From: Hansfordia pulvinata
Lineage: Eukaryota > Ascomycota > Sordariomycetes > Xylariales
Direction: 5' to 3'
Assembly (NCBI GenBank): GCA_006538405.1
Contig: BJKQ01000010.1
Span: 248,001-312,000 of the forward strand
DNA: 64,000 nucleotides
Part shown: one piece after another, positions 36,073-49,421 of the stretch
How the letters are laid out: each line of letters starts with the position of its first letter
How positions within the stretch are numbered: position 1 is the stretch's first letter
The notes under the pieces: model-generated
Told to the model about the DNA's origin: nothing
Seen by the model: the letters and a program-made list of their open reading frames with translations, nothing else
The model's database searches: none
Position numbers and translations under genes: made by a program

Positions 36073-39000
36073 GGAGGACCCCCCCGAGTATACGTTCTCC
36101 CTCGTATCAGCTACCGTGGCAGCGCACGGGCGAATCCCGCTGTGAGATTGGTTTGTTGATCGCGTTTGCGATGGTTTCGGAAATGGGTCATTGGCAATAA
36201 ATGCGTGTGCTGCTGGATAATGACCACGACTGCTGCTATCAGCGGGCCGAGGTGCGAAGAAGCACTGCCCACGGGACGTGGCACGCCGCTCCGATCTGCC
36301 CTTTCAGTCTGTGTCTGTCGTAAGGGTTCTTGGATCCAAATGCAAGGCCGAAGGGTCTCGATCTCATAGCTGCGATTCAGAACGGATTGAAGCAGACCAA
36401 GGCGACACTGAGGGCAGTGGCATCATCGTGACCTGCGGCTACTAGGTCCGACTGTGCATATACACCGAAACTCTCTCCTCGTGCCCTGTAACTCCCATCT
36501 GTTACTCCGAACAGGTCGTCAGGAACTCTGAAGTCCTGTACGGGTTTCACATTGTTCAATTTCGAAGAGCCTGTTGACTACCTACCTACCTAGTACAGCC
36601 AAGAGGGCCTATTGCACGCTGGTGGCTGCCACCCGGGCACGATTCTGCTGGCATCCCTGCCCTTGTGCTGTACTGGGGGTAGACCAGCAGCATTCTGAAG
36701 GCAATTGTTGCGGGCAAGCGGAGTAGATAGCTCGGCTGTGGGCTCCGGGCTGCAGCAGGTCGTCAAAGCATCGTGGGCAGTCCCTCCTTTCTCTGGAATA
36801 ACAAACACGGCTCCAGCTTCAGGGGGCATGGCGGCAGGGAGCGATTCGGGGTCAGAAACCACGACACCATACAAGTCACAGAGCCGTGGTTTGCGGCCGC
36901 CAGTCAGCGCCTGTCTGTCCGGAATGACCCGAGTACTGATAGCTTCCAAGTGGCTTCGCAGGCAATGTCTGGGCCGTGTCGGTCTACTGTGGCCAGGCGG
37001 TACGCGGCGCCCTCGAGCCTGATGGCGCCGCTTTGGCCGCCGTTGCGGCAACGTCCTTGATATAGCATCTTGCGCGGGGGGCTCGCGGGCTTCGCCGGGC
37101 TGCCAGCCACAACGATCGTATAGCCAGCGGCACAAAGGTTCTTTAAACTTGCTGTTGGCCTCCGCCGCGATGCCGAGGAGAAGCTAGGAGCGGGCTGGAC
37201 CGTGATACAAGACTGCCCCAAGTCATGCGATTCTCGAGGCGAGTGCACTCTTGGCTGCGGCGAATGCGACAGCAACAAATTGTGCTCCGGCCCCCCCACG
37301 CGCTCCTTAGGCCGCTGATGCGCACAGCACACCGTACGGCGGTGGTCGGGGCGGCCTGGCGTGATGAGCGAGTCGCTTATCGCTTTTTGCACGACGCCTT
37401 ATTGCTGACGAGCCTCGGAAAGAGACAAGCGAGCCGGCCTGGATATCTCATATCCACAGCTGGAGAAACAAAAGCGCTCGTGCGAGAGCACAAGCCTGAA
37501 GACAGCAGAAACTTTAACCCCGAAGACGACTGAGACGAATGGTGACCCGCCTTTGTGTCTACCTAGAAACCGGCATCCATGTATTTTCTTTGATGACTTC
37601 GTGTCTATAGGCAGGTTCTATAGGCGGACTTGTGAGCATCTACCAGCCCTGTCGACCCCACACTCGTCCGCGCGGCGATCGATCCGTGTCGACGCCACTA
37701 ATTAGCAGATACAAATACACCGCGATGAGAAGCCGCTACCCCCCCCCTTTCCTATGGATGTAGAACACAGGTGGCTCGAGAACCTTGCGGACACGCCGCG
37801 TCACTCAAGCTTGCAAGGGCCCAGGGGAGACCCATGGAAGCTCACCCATCTTTCGCGGCCGATCCGCGACCTTGTGAGCCGGCTTTGATTCCAGGTCTTG
37901 TAGGGCACAGGGCATACTGTCACGGTCTACCTTTCTCGGAGGGCAATTGATAGCCGCTTACTCAAGTGGCTGCCTGGTGTACCCTCGGTAATTCGTGAGG
38001 GCGTGAGGTACGCCTGGAATGGATAGTTGTTTGGTCATGCCCGAGCAGCGATGCAACCAGGATGGGATGACTATCCCCTAGCTCTTCCGCATCACCGCCT
38101 GTGCGACTCCCCAGACTCTATTTCGGCACTGGTGGCCTTTAGAGAGTTTGCTGGTTGAGATGCAGAAAAAGAACAGGAGCAAAAACAGCCGTGTGTTGCG
38201 GGCGAAGTTCCAAAGGCTTCCTCATGCGCCTGCATGAACAACGAGTGTCCTCAACGTTGGACTGCGATCTTCTCACGGTGTCCAACCGAGCAATCCAAAT
38301 GCAATATTCTACTGGCCAACATAAGATCATGCGAACATCCCCCATCGCAAGCTGGCTCTGAAACTCCCACGCCAGGGCCCAGGGTAACGAGTCCAGCTGG
38401 GGGTCGCGGCATGCCACCGTGCGAGACGCGGGACTGGCAGCTGGAAGTGGCAGACGATTGATGCGGTGCCAAGACAGCTCGCATGTCTTGGGGGAGAATG
38501 CCCGACTCGATCGATAGTCGCGAGCGGTGCCGGAAGTCAGGTGTACGAGTACAAGTAGGGATGGGGTTCTACGCAGCCACAGCCACAGAGGTGACGGCGC
38601 CGAGTCTACCGAGCCATATCAGGCCACCCTCCAACAGCCAGCCACCTTTCTCTCCGCTCCTGGCTTTTACCACCACAGCGGTCGAAGGCAGGACGTAGCA
38701 GTACCAGAACTGGCGCGAGGACCGTGGTGAACCGGCGAATTTCACGACCGCCCGCTCCCAATTGGCAGACAACTTACTCCGTACCACGGCATCAACACTG
38801 TGCCAAGGTTGGAGGACGCGGCTTTTCTGCTTGCAGCCCAAAGAGTGCTCCAACACGACAGGGATCCGGCAGGCTCGACGCAGCATCCACGCACGCCTTT
38901 GCCACCTCAAGCACCTGCAGTACTCGTACGGGACGGCAAGGGAGGGGAGCAGGCTTTGACACGGGATGGCGCTCGGTCATTGGTCCGGAGGTCGAGGGAG

Positions 39001-40101
39001 AGCCGGGCGGTGCGAGGGGAAACCCCCCTTCCCCCCGCGGGCGCATGGCCGCGCAGCCAAAGACGCCCAATCAACCCGGGGACAATGGCCGGCCGGTCTG
39101 GACGACCTGTCATACGAGACCGGGGGCGAGACGCAGACAAGGTCCTGGAATGGCGGCGCGGGGGAGATTGGATGCAACCCAGGGGCGATGCATGGCCCTC
39201 GCACCGTGCCGCGGCGAGGTGCCCACGGGCTGGGAGGGTTCCGGCAATGGATGTCACACTGCTACTCCATACGAGTAGGGTGTGCAAAGGGCAGGCGGGC
39301 ATGCTTGGGTATGCTGGCAAAGACACAAGAGGAGGCGAGGCGATGGCACGGCGGCACAGTACGGATGAGTCGATGTGTGCGTCGGTCAGAGGCGGGCGTT
39401 GCATCGAGGCAGAGGGACCTTGTCCGCGTCTCAGGGGTTTGCTGGATGCTGATTTGGCACTTGCGGGCGGGGCGCGGGAGGATCCCCGGAGAGGACTAGC
39501 GCCATCTGGGGTCCGGGGAAGGAGGAGGAAGGCACGGAAGACCACCACACAGGCCAGACGCAGGGAAGGCGCGCGGCGGCAGAGAAGAGGCGTGGCGGCG
39601 TGGAAGCAACTGGTATGTGCATCTTCAATGTTGCATCCAACGCACTCAATCACGTGACGTGTGATCCCGGGGTGAGGGGAAGCCGCAACCTGCAAGCCAG
39701 CCAGACACAAGGAGGAGGAGGAGGAGCAGCAGCAGCAACAGCAGCAGCAGCTTTCTCCCCTCTCCAGAGCCCGCCCGCTCGCCTCGCCCTCTTTCTTCCC
39801 TTTCACAACCACCAGCCCCTTCGACCATCGATTCGCCGCCCGCCCATCCCCGGCAGTCGTTTCCCTTGGCCTATCTCGTGTCTCAACACCGACCACAAGC
39901 TTGACTCGAGGCGGTTGCGTCCACCGTCATGACCATGGCGCCACTGCTCAGATCATACGACACATCCGCAATGCAACCCAAAACCCCTCCAGGTTCCTCA
40001 GCCTCCTTCTGCTTGCTTGCCCCTCGTGAGCCTGTCTGAGCCCCGTCTTTTCTTCTTCCCTCCTTCAACCACGAGGAGTTGACAACGTCCTTTGAGCCAC
40101 T

Positions 40102-40309
40102 CGTTGGTTGTCGATCACTCAACGATCGTTGACGACATGCTTCATTATTCGAATCGCCAGGACGGCATCACCTTGTGACGAAGGGAGCACCATGGCCGTC
40201 CCACCCGTTGGTTGTTGATCACTCAACGATCGTTGACGACATGCTTCATTTTTCGAATCGCCAGGAAGGCATCACCTTGTGACGAAAAGAGCACCATGAC
40301 CGTCATGTT
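40102..40309. repeat. Tandem duplication, two copies of a 104-bp unit
   Basis: The segment beginning CGTTGGTTG at 40102 recurs at 40206 with a period of 104 bp and only a handful of substitutions. Each copy contains the 12-bp palindrome CAACGATCGTTG and a conserved TTCGAATCGCCAGGA stretch. The second copy has TTGATC for TCGATC, TTTTTC for TTATTC, AAGG for ACGG, AAAAG for AAGGG and ATGACC for ATGGCC. No long ORF spans both copies. It could be a local duplication of a regulatory segment or a fragment of a mobile element. Confidence 0.9.
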
Positions 40310-42173
40310 CGATCCTGCAACCAAGTCGTCGATGCGGCAGCCGAAAGAGACGACCAATCTGCTCCGCATCAACAGCACTGCCCATGGCAACTCACATTGA
40401 ATGAGAAATCCTCACCAGAAAATGCCGTCCTCCACCCAGCGGCTGGCTTCCAGTTGGCTCGTGCGGTTTGGCACAGCAACTGCTTGAACCTCAGCGTGCA
40501 GGCCGAGCTGATGTGCTTGCTATGGTCTGTGTAGCCAAGGATTCGAATGACGCGATGTGATGCCACAGATCCACTGTGTTCGCACACACAACAACGTGCT
40601 TCGCTGCACCGCGACGACCGAACTCAGCCCCTCCACAACCAGGCGTGGCCTCGTCGGATGACCCTCGAGCGGCAATCTCAGCCAAGCGTGCATCCCCAAT
40701 GCCCTTGAACCGAGTCCGGGAACCCTAGAAAGGTACAGACAGTCGACTGATCAATCGACGTGTGCTGCCCTGTCAGCCACTGATGGACGAATTTTGGCGT
40801 CGACCCCAATCAAACCATCCCCCAACAGCTCCAACAGTCATCCCACTTCGGTGAGAATTCTTAAGGCGCTGTCTATCAACCACCCAGGCTTCTTGTCGGA
40901 TGAGAAAGGTGCTGTTTGGTTGCAGTATCTTGTTCTGACCATGAATGATGTGGCTCGGTGGCGTTGTGCTGTGATGCGGTCTTCCTATTTCCACTCGGCT
41001 TGACAGAGTATCATGGCTGCTGGTACTGGCTGTCTGTTTCCTGTCAGATCATTGCTTCGAGATTGTTGACCATCCAACCCCGACTTCGATACCAAAGCCA
41101 TGTTGTTGCGATAAGCGAGGATGTGCCGACGACGGGACAAGAACCAGACGAAGCACCTGCGGGTATATGTGGGCGGGGCATCGCTGCATCAAATACATGC
41201 TTTGATGAGCCCACTTAACCCGCAAGATCCACCCTCGACAGCGTCCTACTGCCCTTCTGTTTGCACGAGCACCACGGGATCGGACTACCTTGGATAGCCC
41301 CACTGGACGTTCGTCATCTTCATTGGTCAATTGCGCCCGAGCGTGTTTGCTTCCATTGATCCGGCCACAAGGCAGCCGACACGCTCCATGATTGGCCTGT
41401 CTCTCACACTGGTCCCTTGTGGGGGGCCAGAGAGAAGTACAGTCTGGAGTCCACTCCCTACTCAGCAAATCGTGGTGGGTCACTTCGGAAAAACCGCTCA
41501 CAGCATCTTCTACTACTAAAACCACTGTCTACCAAGCGAGTTGGTATTCTCGAACACGTGACGAGGTCTGGCGTACCGCTGCAAGAGAGGCCCCTTGAGC
41601 CAGTCCGAAAAGCCTCAGCCATTGATGAACCAGCCACGGGCGGTGTGGGAATGGCCGCGACGGTATTCACACAACCTGACGACTTGCTACTACTGGGAGT
41701 TCGTTGATGAAGATCATGGATCGCAATGCTCGACTACGATTGCCCATCCCACCAGTTTGCGCCATTTCAGCAAGCAATGAAAACTTGAAAGCACCAAGTA
41801 TCACCCAGACAATACGCGAGTTTCGGTTCGTGGATGCTCTTGTTGGTACAAAAGGAATATGTTATCAGGCTCTCTGCGAGCAGAGGGCGATGCCAGGAAG
41901 ATGGTCTTTATTTTACAGGTCCCCGAAGGCGACGTTTTTGACAGTCCGTCTCCCATCTCTACAGGTCTAGAACGCTTTGTCCTGCCTCCATCTAGGCTCA
42001 TCCGCATCTATTCACTGAGTCTAGGCCCCCTTTTATTACTCAATCGCCGGGCTGGTCGGTCGAGACACCACTCCCAAGCGGCAAGGGTCGGGCAAATCGA
42101 GGATCCGACTGGCGGCATCACATACCCAGACAGGCAGTGTGCGCCCCAGCTCTCGCAGTTACGAGTGATGCGC

Positions 42174-42875
<702 letters not shown>

Positions 42876-45606
42876 TGTGATGGTGTTGAGGGGATTAGAG
42901 TGGTGGTAGAGGGAGAGGCGATGGGATGGATGGTGTCGAGAGATGGAGCTGGTAGCTGATGGAATGGATGGAAGAGAGCAAAGCTGTCCTGAGAGGGAGA
43001 AGAAAAGAGCTCGCTGGAGTGGTGCAGCACGGGAAGAAAGGGAGCGATGGGAAGACGGGGAGGAGCCCCGGAAAAACTGTCCTGAAGGTTCCGATAGGGG
43101 GCGCCGGGGGGGCCAAGCCAACCCGATCCGCCTGCTGGCTCGACGACAGCAGTCAGTGCCGACGGCGGCAGCACCAGTCTCACCTGGCCCAGGTACGAGT
43201 CCAGTATTGCCGCAAAGCACGCACGCACGCACCCACGGTATCCGCGCAGGCGCCGCGCTACGAGACGAGTACGGAGACAAGGCCAGGCGGGCGGGCAGAC
43301 AGGCACAGGGCAGGACCAGGACGGGGACGGGGACGGGGGGCGGTATGGACATGGGCACGGCTCTGGACACTGTACCGGGCCTGTGGATCAGCCTCACGAC
43401 GACCCGAGCTTTGGGGGCACTGCGTGGCACTCACGAAAATTTTCGGGGCATTGGAAGAGGCAGGATGCCGAAAGGGGACAAAGCTGGGTGGGTATTACGG
43501 TAAGTCAGCAAGCGAAATCGTACTGTGTACTAGGCTGCCGGTCGGGCAATCTCGGATTGGGGCCATGGCTTGCTGGATTGTTTTATTTATTTGATTATCC
43601 TGCTATTATTGTCCATGTTCACGTGTCGACGGCTGGTGTACTTTCTTTTGCCGCAAGTTTGCGAGACAGCGATGTCCGTACCTGCATTGTCGCATGCAGC
43701 GAGCAGTCGCAACGACAAGCTCGGAGTCTATCTGTGAGAGCGCAGAGCGAGCGAATGGGCAGGCAGAGGCGGCGGCTATCTGGCGGGCTAATTCCCGGGA
43801 GAGCGAGGCTTTTTCTGGGGCTTGGCGCACGACTGCGAGTCAGGGCACCAAAGTCAACCTCGAGCACAGAGTTTCGACTCCTATGAGAGCGGTGGCAGCG
43901 CAAGCGCCGAAAGCGTTGGTTGCAGACATGGATCCGAACGAGTTCAAACAGCACGTTGTGTATGATGCACGTCGAATTGTCCGGGTTGGCCGTAGCCGAT
44001 AAGGGCAACAGCTGCAGCTCGTTGATGCCGAGGTTCTACAGACCCTCGATGGTGAGTGAGTTCGCAAAGCGGGTTTGTTGCGTTGCCAGAAGCCCGCAAC
44101 GCAGCTGCCGATTCTACGAGTACTCGGACTGGGAGAGGTTGCAGTGGATATGGGGCACGGGGACATGGGGGAGTGAGATTGGGTTGCGAAAGTTGCTGGA
44201 CTCGTCAGACGAGGCGAGCGAGGCTGGGCCGGACCGGGCTGAGACGGGTACCTCGAGTACTCGTAGTCGTCGATGCAGTAACTAATAAGCCACACGGCCA
44301 ACTGCGAGGCTACCGGCCAATGCGCTTGATACAAGCAGACACTCTTCTTCATGGGTGTTTCGAGTACAACCAGGGCGATAGGGACTGGAGGTCATTCCGA
44401 ATTGACGACATGCTTGGAAGTCTACTCGTACCCACCCGTGCCACCTTGGGACCTTGCGTGCTGGCATTCGTCTCATGGCTGGAGACCCAGGATGTACTCG
44501 TGTACCGCTGGTACTCGCAGCGCCCACCGATGCGCTGCGGTACCCGTACTTTTGTCACTCTTGTGGTGCTGCTGGGCGAACAGACGAAAATTTTTCGAAA
44601 TGATGAGAGAGATTTCATTCCCGCGGCGACCCCACCCAGCCCTCTCTCCCGTCCAGGCGGCGGCGGCGGCGGGCGGCGCGCGCCCCCGCCTCTTTGCGGG
44701 TGCTCTGCGCGTAGATCGACTGGGGGGCATCCTCGACGCGAACGAGACGGGCACGGCATGGGTGAAATGAGCCGTGGGGCGGCGGCGGCGGTCTTTGCCG
44801 GTTCGTTCCCATGGGCCAGGTGTAGGTTCCTGCCGCATGTATCCAACACTAGGTAGTAATCGATGCTTTGGGTGCCAGCTGGCGGCCAGCTGGGGCTCTG
44901 GGGCTGCCGGGCTCGTGGATTGCCCCTACTCTGGATACTCGTACCTGGGTGACCTCACCTAACAGCAGAGCCACAGATCCACAGAAGGGTCTCTGACATG
45001 AAACCCTGGAGAACAGATGCAGCATCGTCGTTCCGCATCCCGTGGCGTCGTCGCACGGCGATTACGCCTACCCATCTCAGAACCTCAGCCTCACCCGCCC
45101 ACCAGCAAACAGTGTCCCTGCACTCAGGAGCAACTATCTGTCGCCGCTCACGATGGCCTCCGATAATCGGCTGGACGGGGTCCAGGGTTGCACACGCACG
45201 CGTACGAGCACGCAGCCCTCTTTATACTCGAGTGAATCTCGTATTGCTCGCCATTCACGCGGCGGCAGCAATACTCACGCATACTCGGACGCACGCAGAG
45301 CGCCTTGCCCGAAGAGGCAAGAAATTCGGAGGGTCGGCCTCGGATTTCGGAGCATCGGCGAGTCAAACGGCCCTATGCCCCACCGCAGAACAGACCCTGT
45401 CGATGAGTCGAGTCCTAACTGTGAGGGAGGACGGCGACTGCCACAGCCACGAGTGCAATGCGAGTGAGGCACTCTCCCAGTCTCTCGCACCATTGCCATT
45501 CCACAAGCCCGAGGACAGGCTTCTGCCGCAGCACCGTCTCGACCCCTGCTGTTCATTTCTTTCGCCCCCCTTCACGCTCACAGAGGACGCAGAGCTACCA
45601 GCAGGC
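42876..45606. other. Intergenic between divergent ATP9 and Zn2Cys6 gene
   Basis: A 2.7-kb divergent intergenic region with no recognisable gene. The ATP9-proximal part is C/T-rich on the minus strand, consistent with its leader. Octamers TACTCGTA/TACGAGTA occur at 44115, 44258, 44423 and 44936, three of them within 320 bp. Confidence 0.5.
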
Positions 45607-48555
45607 ATGGACTTCCCCGGCGCCCCTCCGGCCCAGGCCCCGGCTACGGCTCCGGCCCCGCCCCCGGCTTCGAGCACCTTCGCGGGCCAGGGCCGAAGGG
45701 ACCGTCCGCTTCCGCCGCCGAGCCGCCGCCGAGACAAGCCTCAGCTCTCCTGCAACCTGTGCCGCCAGCGCAAGTAAGCCCGACCCACGCCCGCGTCCGC
45801 GCCCGCGCCCACCCTTCCCCTCCCCCTTTCCCTGCTGCAAGGCCCCCCTTTCGGACCGCCCGCCCGCTGACTGACATCCCAGGGTCAAGTGCGACCGCCA
45901 GCTGCCCTGCTCGACCTGCGCCGACCGCGGGCTGGCCGGCTCGTGCGTCTATGCCCCTGACGATGACCCCCATGCGCGCAAGCCCTCCACTGCTGCCGCC
46001 CCCGGGTCTGCACGCTCGGGCGCCCAGAACAGGGACGCCGTCCGCGGCCGCATCCACCGGCTCGAGAGCCTGGTCATGTCCCTCATGCAGCAGGTCGAGT
46101 CCAAGGAGTCGCCCCCCAGGCCTCTCCCGGCGCCAGCACCACCACGGACGCCCAGTCGTCGTCCGACGTCTCCCGGCCATCGCCGGCGGGTTCAGGTTCT
46201 TCCTTCGCTGCTGCCGCTGCCGCTCCTGCTGGTGCTGGTGCCGCCGCCGCCGCCTCCGCGCCGCAGAAAGCGTGCTCGAGGAAGGCCGAGTCGGAGAAGA
46301 TCAAGAAGAACCCCAACAGCGTCCGCTACATCAGCGGCTTCCACTGGATGACGGTACTCGACAGCATCTCGGACATCAAGGACGAGCTGGATCGGGAGGG
46401 CGGTGGTGGCGGCGATGGCGAGGGCAGCGACGGCGAGGATCACGACGACGGCGAGCACGGCAGTGTCGTGTCGCCCGCTCGCGAGCCCCAGCCGCTCCCC
46501 GAGGCCGCGCCGCAGCCCGAGATGCGCAAGCCGTTCCTCATCTACGGCTTCAACCGCAATGTGACCAAGGCCGAGATCCTGTCGACCATCCCGGACCGGC
46601 CGACGGTGGACCGCCTGGTGTCCATGTTCTTCAAGTCGGTGGACATGGCGTTTGGTTAGTTGGAGGCCCTATTCTTGCTGTCGCGCTGTCTTGACGTGTA
46701 CGTAACTCTAACAAGTGTCTGTCTTCAGCTGTATTACATACCACGCAGTTCATGCGGCAGGTAAGTCGAGACCAGCCGAGCTGACGACCTTCTCTCTCTC
46801 TCCGCCACCACCCTTCCCCCCCCCCACCACTCTTTTCCCCTCTACTTTTCCCCCTTCCTCAAAACTAACAACACCCCAGTACGAGAAATTTTGGCAAGAC
46901 CCCATGGAGACCCCCATCGTCTGGATCGGGCTGCTCTACTCCATCATGTGCCTAGCGGCTCAGTACCAGCTGTCGTTGGTGACGGGAAGCGGCGGCAACG
47001 ATGCGCAGGCGGAGCAGCAGCAGCTGCTGCGGGCGGAGCAGTGGGCCTTCATCGACGGCACTCTGGAGCGGTGCTGCCAGTGCCTCTCTCTGGGCAATTA
47101 CACGATGGCGGGCCCGCACGTGCTGGAGACGGTGCTGCTGTACGCGGGCGCGGAGCACCTGGCGTGCAAGGAGAGCAACGAGGCGGTGCACCTGCTGTCG
47201 GGCATCATGTGCCAGATCGCGCTGCGGATGGGCCTGCACCGCGACCCGTCCAACTTTGCGGGCATGAGCGCCTTCGAGGGGGAGATGCGCCGGCGCCAGT
47301 GGACGACGGTGCGCAAGATCGACTCGGGCTACTCGGCGCAGATGGGCCTGCCGCGGCTGCTGGGCGCGCACCTCGAGGCGGACACGGCCGAGCCACGCAA
47401 CCTGCACGACACCGACTTTGACGAGGACACGGCCGAGCTGCCGCCCTCGCGGCCCGAGAGCGAGAAGACGCCCATGCTGTTCATCATTGCCAAGTCCCGC
47501 TTCATGGCCGTCACCGAGCGCGTGCACGACACGGCCATGAGCCCGACCCCGCGCCCCTACGAGGAGATCATGGCCGTCCACCGCCAGCTGCAGCTGGCCC
47601 GCGACGCCATCCCCGCCAGCCTGCGCTGGCACTCGCTGCAGCAGTGCCTCACCGAGCCCGCCCACATCATCATGCAGCGCATGTTCGGCGACCTGGTCTT
47701 CCTCAACGTCCAGCTGCTCCTGCACTGGAAGTACAGCTCCCCCGGCCCCGGCAGGGCCGAGGACCAGTACCGCTTCTCCCGCCGGACCTGCGTCGACGCC
47801 AGCATGCGCCTGCTCGAGTTCCAGCACATGATGGAGGACGAGATGTCCCACCCGGGCGGGCTCCTGTTCCAGGTCAAGTGGCGCATCAGCAACAGCGTCA
47901 GCTGCTACTTCTTCTACGCCACCAGCATCCTGTGCATCTGCCTGCGCCGCCGCGCCGCCCGCGACGACGACGGGATCGGCCCGGACACCCTCGCCGCCGC
48001 CCGCGGCCTGCTGCGCCGCTCCCTCGCCATCTGGCAGCGCGCCGACTACCACTCCCGCGAGGCCCGCAAGGCCGAGGCCGCCGTCCGCGCCATACTGCGT
48101 GATACGGACGGGGAGGGGGTAATGGCGGCGGCGGCGGAGGCGGTGGCCCTCGTTTCGATGGAGGTGGCGGGAATGGTGATGGTGGTGGTGATGGTGGCGC
48201 TGGCTATGATCGCTGGGGTCGCGAGGCGATGCAAGGGACGGAAGGGCCGGTGGAGGGGACGGGGGCTGGCGTTATGGGTGATGCTCCAGGTTGGTTTCGG
48301 TTTTTTTTTTCCTTCACTCTTTCTTATTTTGCCTACTCTTCATCCCTCCTCGCTTTTATGTCAATTCTGTTTCTTCAGTTCTGCACCACCGCTCCCCCTT
48401 TCATGGGGTTTCGCTGACACCCAGCCACCACAGCCGGCGAGTCGACCTCGGACTTCAACTACGACTCCATCTTCCCCGACGACCCCTTCAGCCTCGTAAA
48501 TCAGCTGCCCAACTCGCAGTTCGAGATGCCGTCCTTCTCCCTGCTGGGTTTCTGA
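45607..48555 (+). CDS. Zn(II)2Cys6 fungal transcription factor
   Basis: A nuclear regulator with an N-terminal zinc cluster, CNLCRQRK-VKCDRQLPCSTC with a final Cys in GLAGSC (about residues 49-76), followed by a dimerisation-type helix RGRIHRLESLVMSLMQQVES. Exons are 45607-45773, 45883-46654, 46729-46760, 46880-48289 and 48434-48555; the 32-nt exon 3 joins as AFAVLHTTQFMRQ-YEKFW. The total is about 834 aa. The middle carries the fungal-specific regulatory domain (QIALRMGLHRDPSNF, MRRRQWTTVRKIDSGYSAQM, then LPRLL). The C-terminus after a Gly/Asp-rich linker is STSDFNYDSIFPDDPFSLVN, an acidic-hydrophobic activation-like tail. Two frame breaks occur, each one base short: at the C6 run 46112-46117 and at the G4/G5 runs 48110-48119. 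With both corrected, all exons join in frame. The target genes are unknown; its convergent neighbour is a secreted FAD oxidase. Confidence 0.87.
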
Positions 48556-49421
48556 GGGCGCACATGATCAGAAGGTTCTCTTCAAGCTGCTGCGACTTCG
48601 GGTGATGGCCCCCGTCGCATCGATGAGAAGAAAGACGGACGCCTACCACTCGAGGCCATTGACTCCCGCGCGCGCCCCCCCTCTGCCGAGACCCAGCACC
48701 CTGGCGCGGGGATCACAGGAGGGTTGGTTGCCGGAACCTGGCCGTTTCGATGAGGCGACGGGAAGCTCTGGGTTGGACGGGGCGTGGTCAGCTCTGGCTA
48801 ACCCTATCTCCTCGGAGCGGCGCGTGGAAGCAGCGTGGGTCAGAGGGCGTCGAGCTCACCCGTGGAAGCGGACGAGCTGCGGAGTCGTGCAGAAGGGGCT
48901 TTACCCCGTGCTCCCCTCAGTCTCAAGAGCCCAGTGAGCCAGCCGCGCCGCGACAGTCGCTGCGCCAGCGAACCCTCCTGCGCAGGGGAGCGTGGAGATG
49001 GGGGAGGAAATAAGCCGAGGGGCTACGAGTACATGATTGGGAACCGTCCGTCATGAAGTCCGGTGGCTCTTGACCGCCGGGGCGGAGACTGGGGGCTCTT
49101 GACCGGACGAAATGTTTTACGAAGTCATGTTGAAATGTGTACAGCCAACGCCGGGAAGGGTCACGTGTCCAAGTCACAACAGATCAGGGGTGATGCAGCA
49201 TCTCGACTGCTGCAGCGGCAACACAAGTGAGCGTCACACATGATGAAGAGCATCTATACGGTGTAGGCGCACCTCTCGCAATGGGAGCAGGCCGGCCAAT
49301 GCTTATGCTATTATATGTAAGGTATATACCAAGAAGAGGGTTGAAGAAAAGCGCTATTGCTACGCGGCAGAATATAGAAAACAAGGTGGCTCTATTTTGT
49401 AACGACACGCTGGGAGCCCAT
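48556..49421. other. Convergent intergenic region
   Basis: An 866-bp stretch between the 3' ends of the Zn2Cys6 gene and the FAD oxidase gene. Only unsupported short ORFs and one TACGAGTA octamer at 49024 are visible. It must contain both 3' UTRs. Confidence 0.5.

Larger units (their letters stand above)
35815..42173. other. Gene-poor stretch of 6.4 kb
   Basis: No ORF on either strand has a recognisable domain or a convincing intron chain, despite ordinary base composition. It contains a G30 tract, a 104-bp tandem duplication, CTACCTACCTACC near 36580, three TACTCGTA/TACGAGTA octamers (38544, 38921, 39270) and an AGC/CAG-type run near 39720-39755. Long overlapping ORFs at 38800-39900 on both strands look like by-products of GC-rich sequence. 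Confidence 0.5.

Noticed and set aside
38800..39900. Long overlapping ORFs on both strands (285 and 329 codons)
   Set aside because: Both strands are open in GC-rich sequence; the minus-strand product contains a poly-Cys/poly-Ser run from a trinucleotide repeat and no domain. Typical GC-rich artefact.
46952..48052. 366-codon minus-strand ORF antisense to the Zn2Cys6 gene
   Set aside because: Low-complexity Ala/Val/Gln/His-rich shadow of the real coding strand, which has clear domain content.
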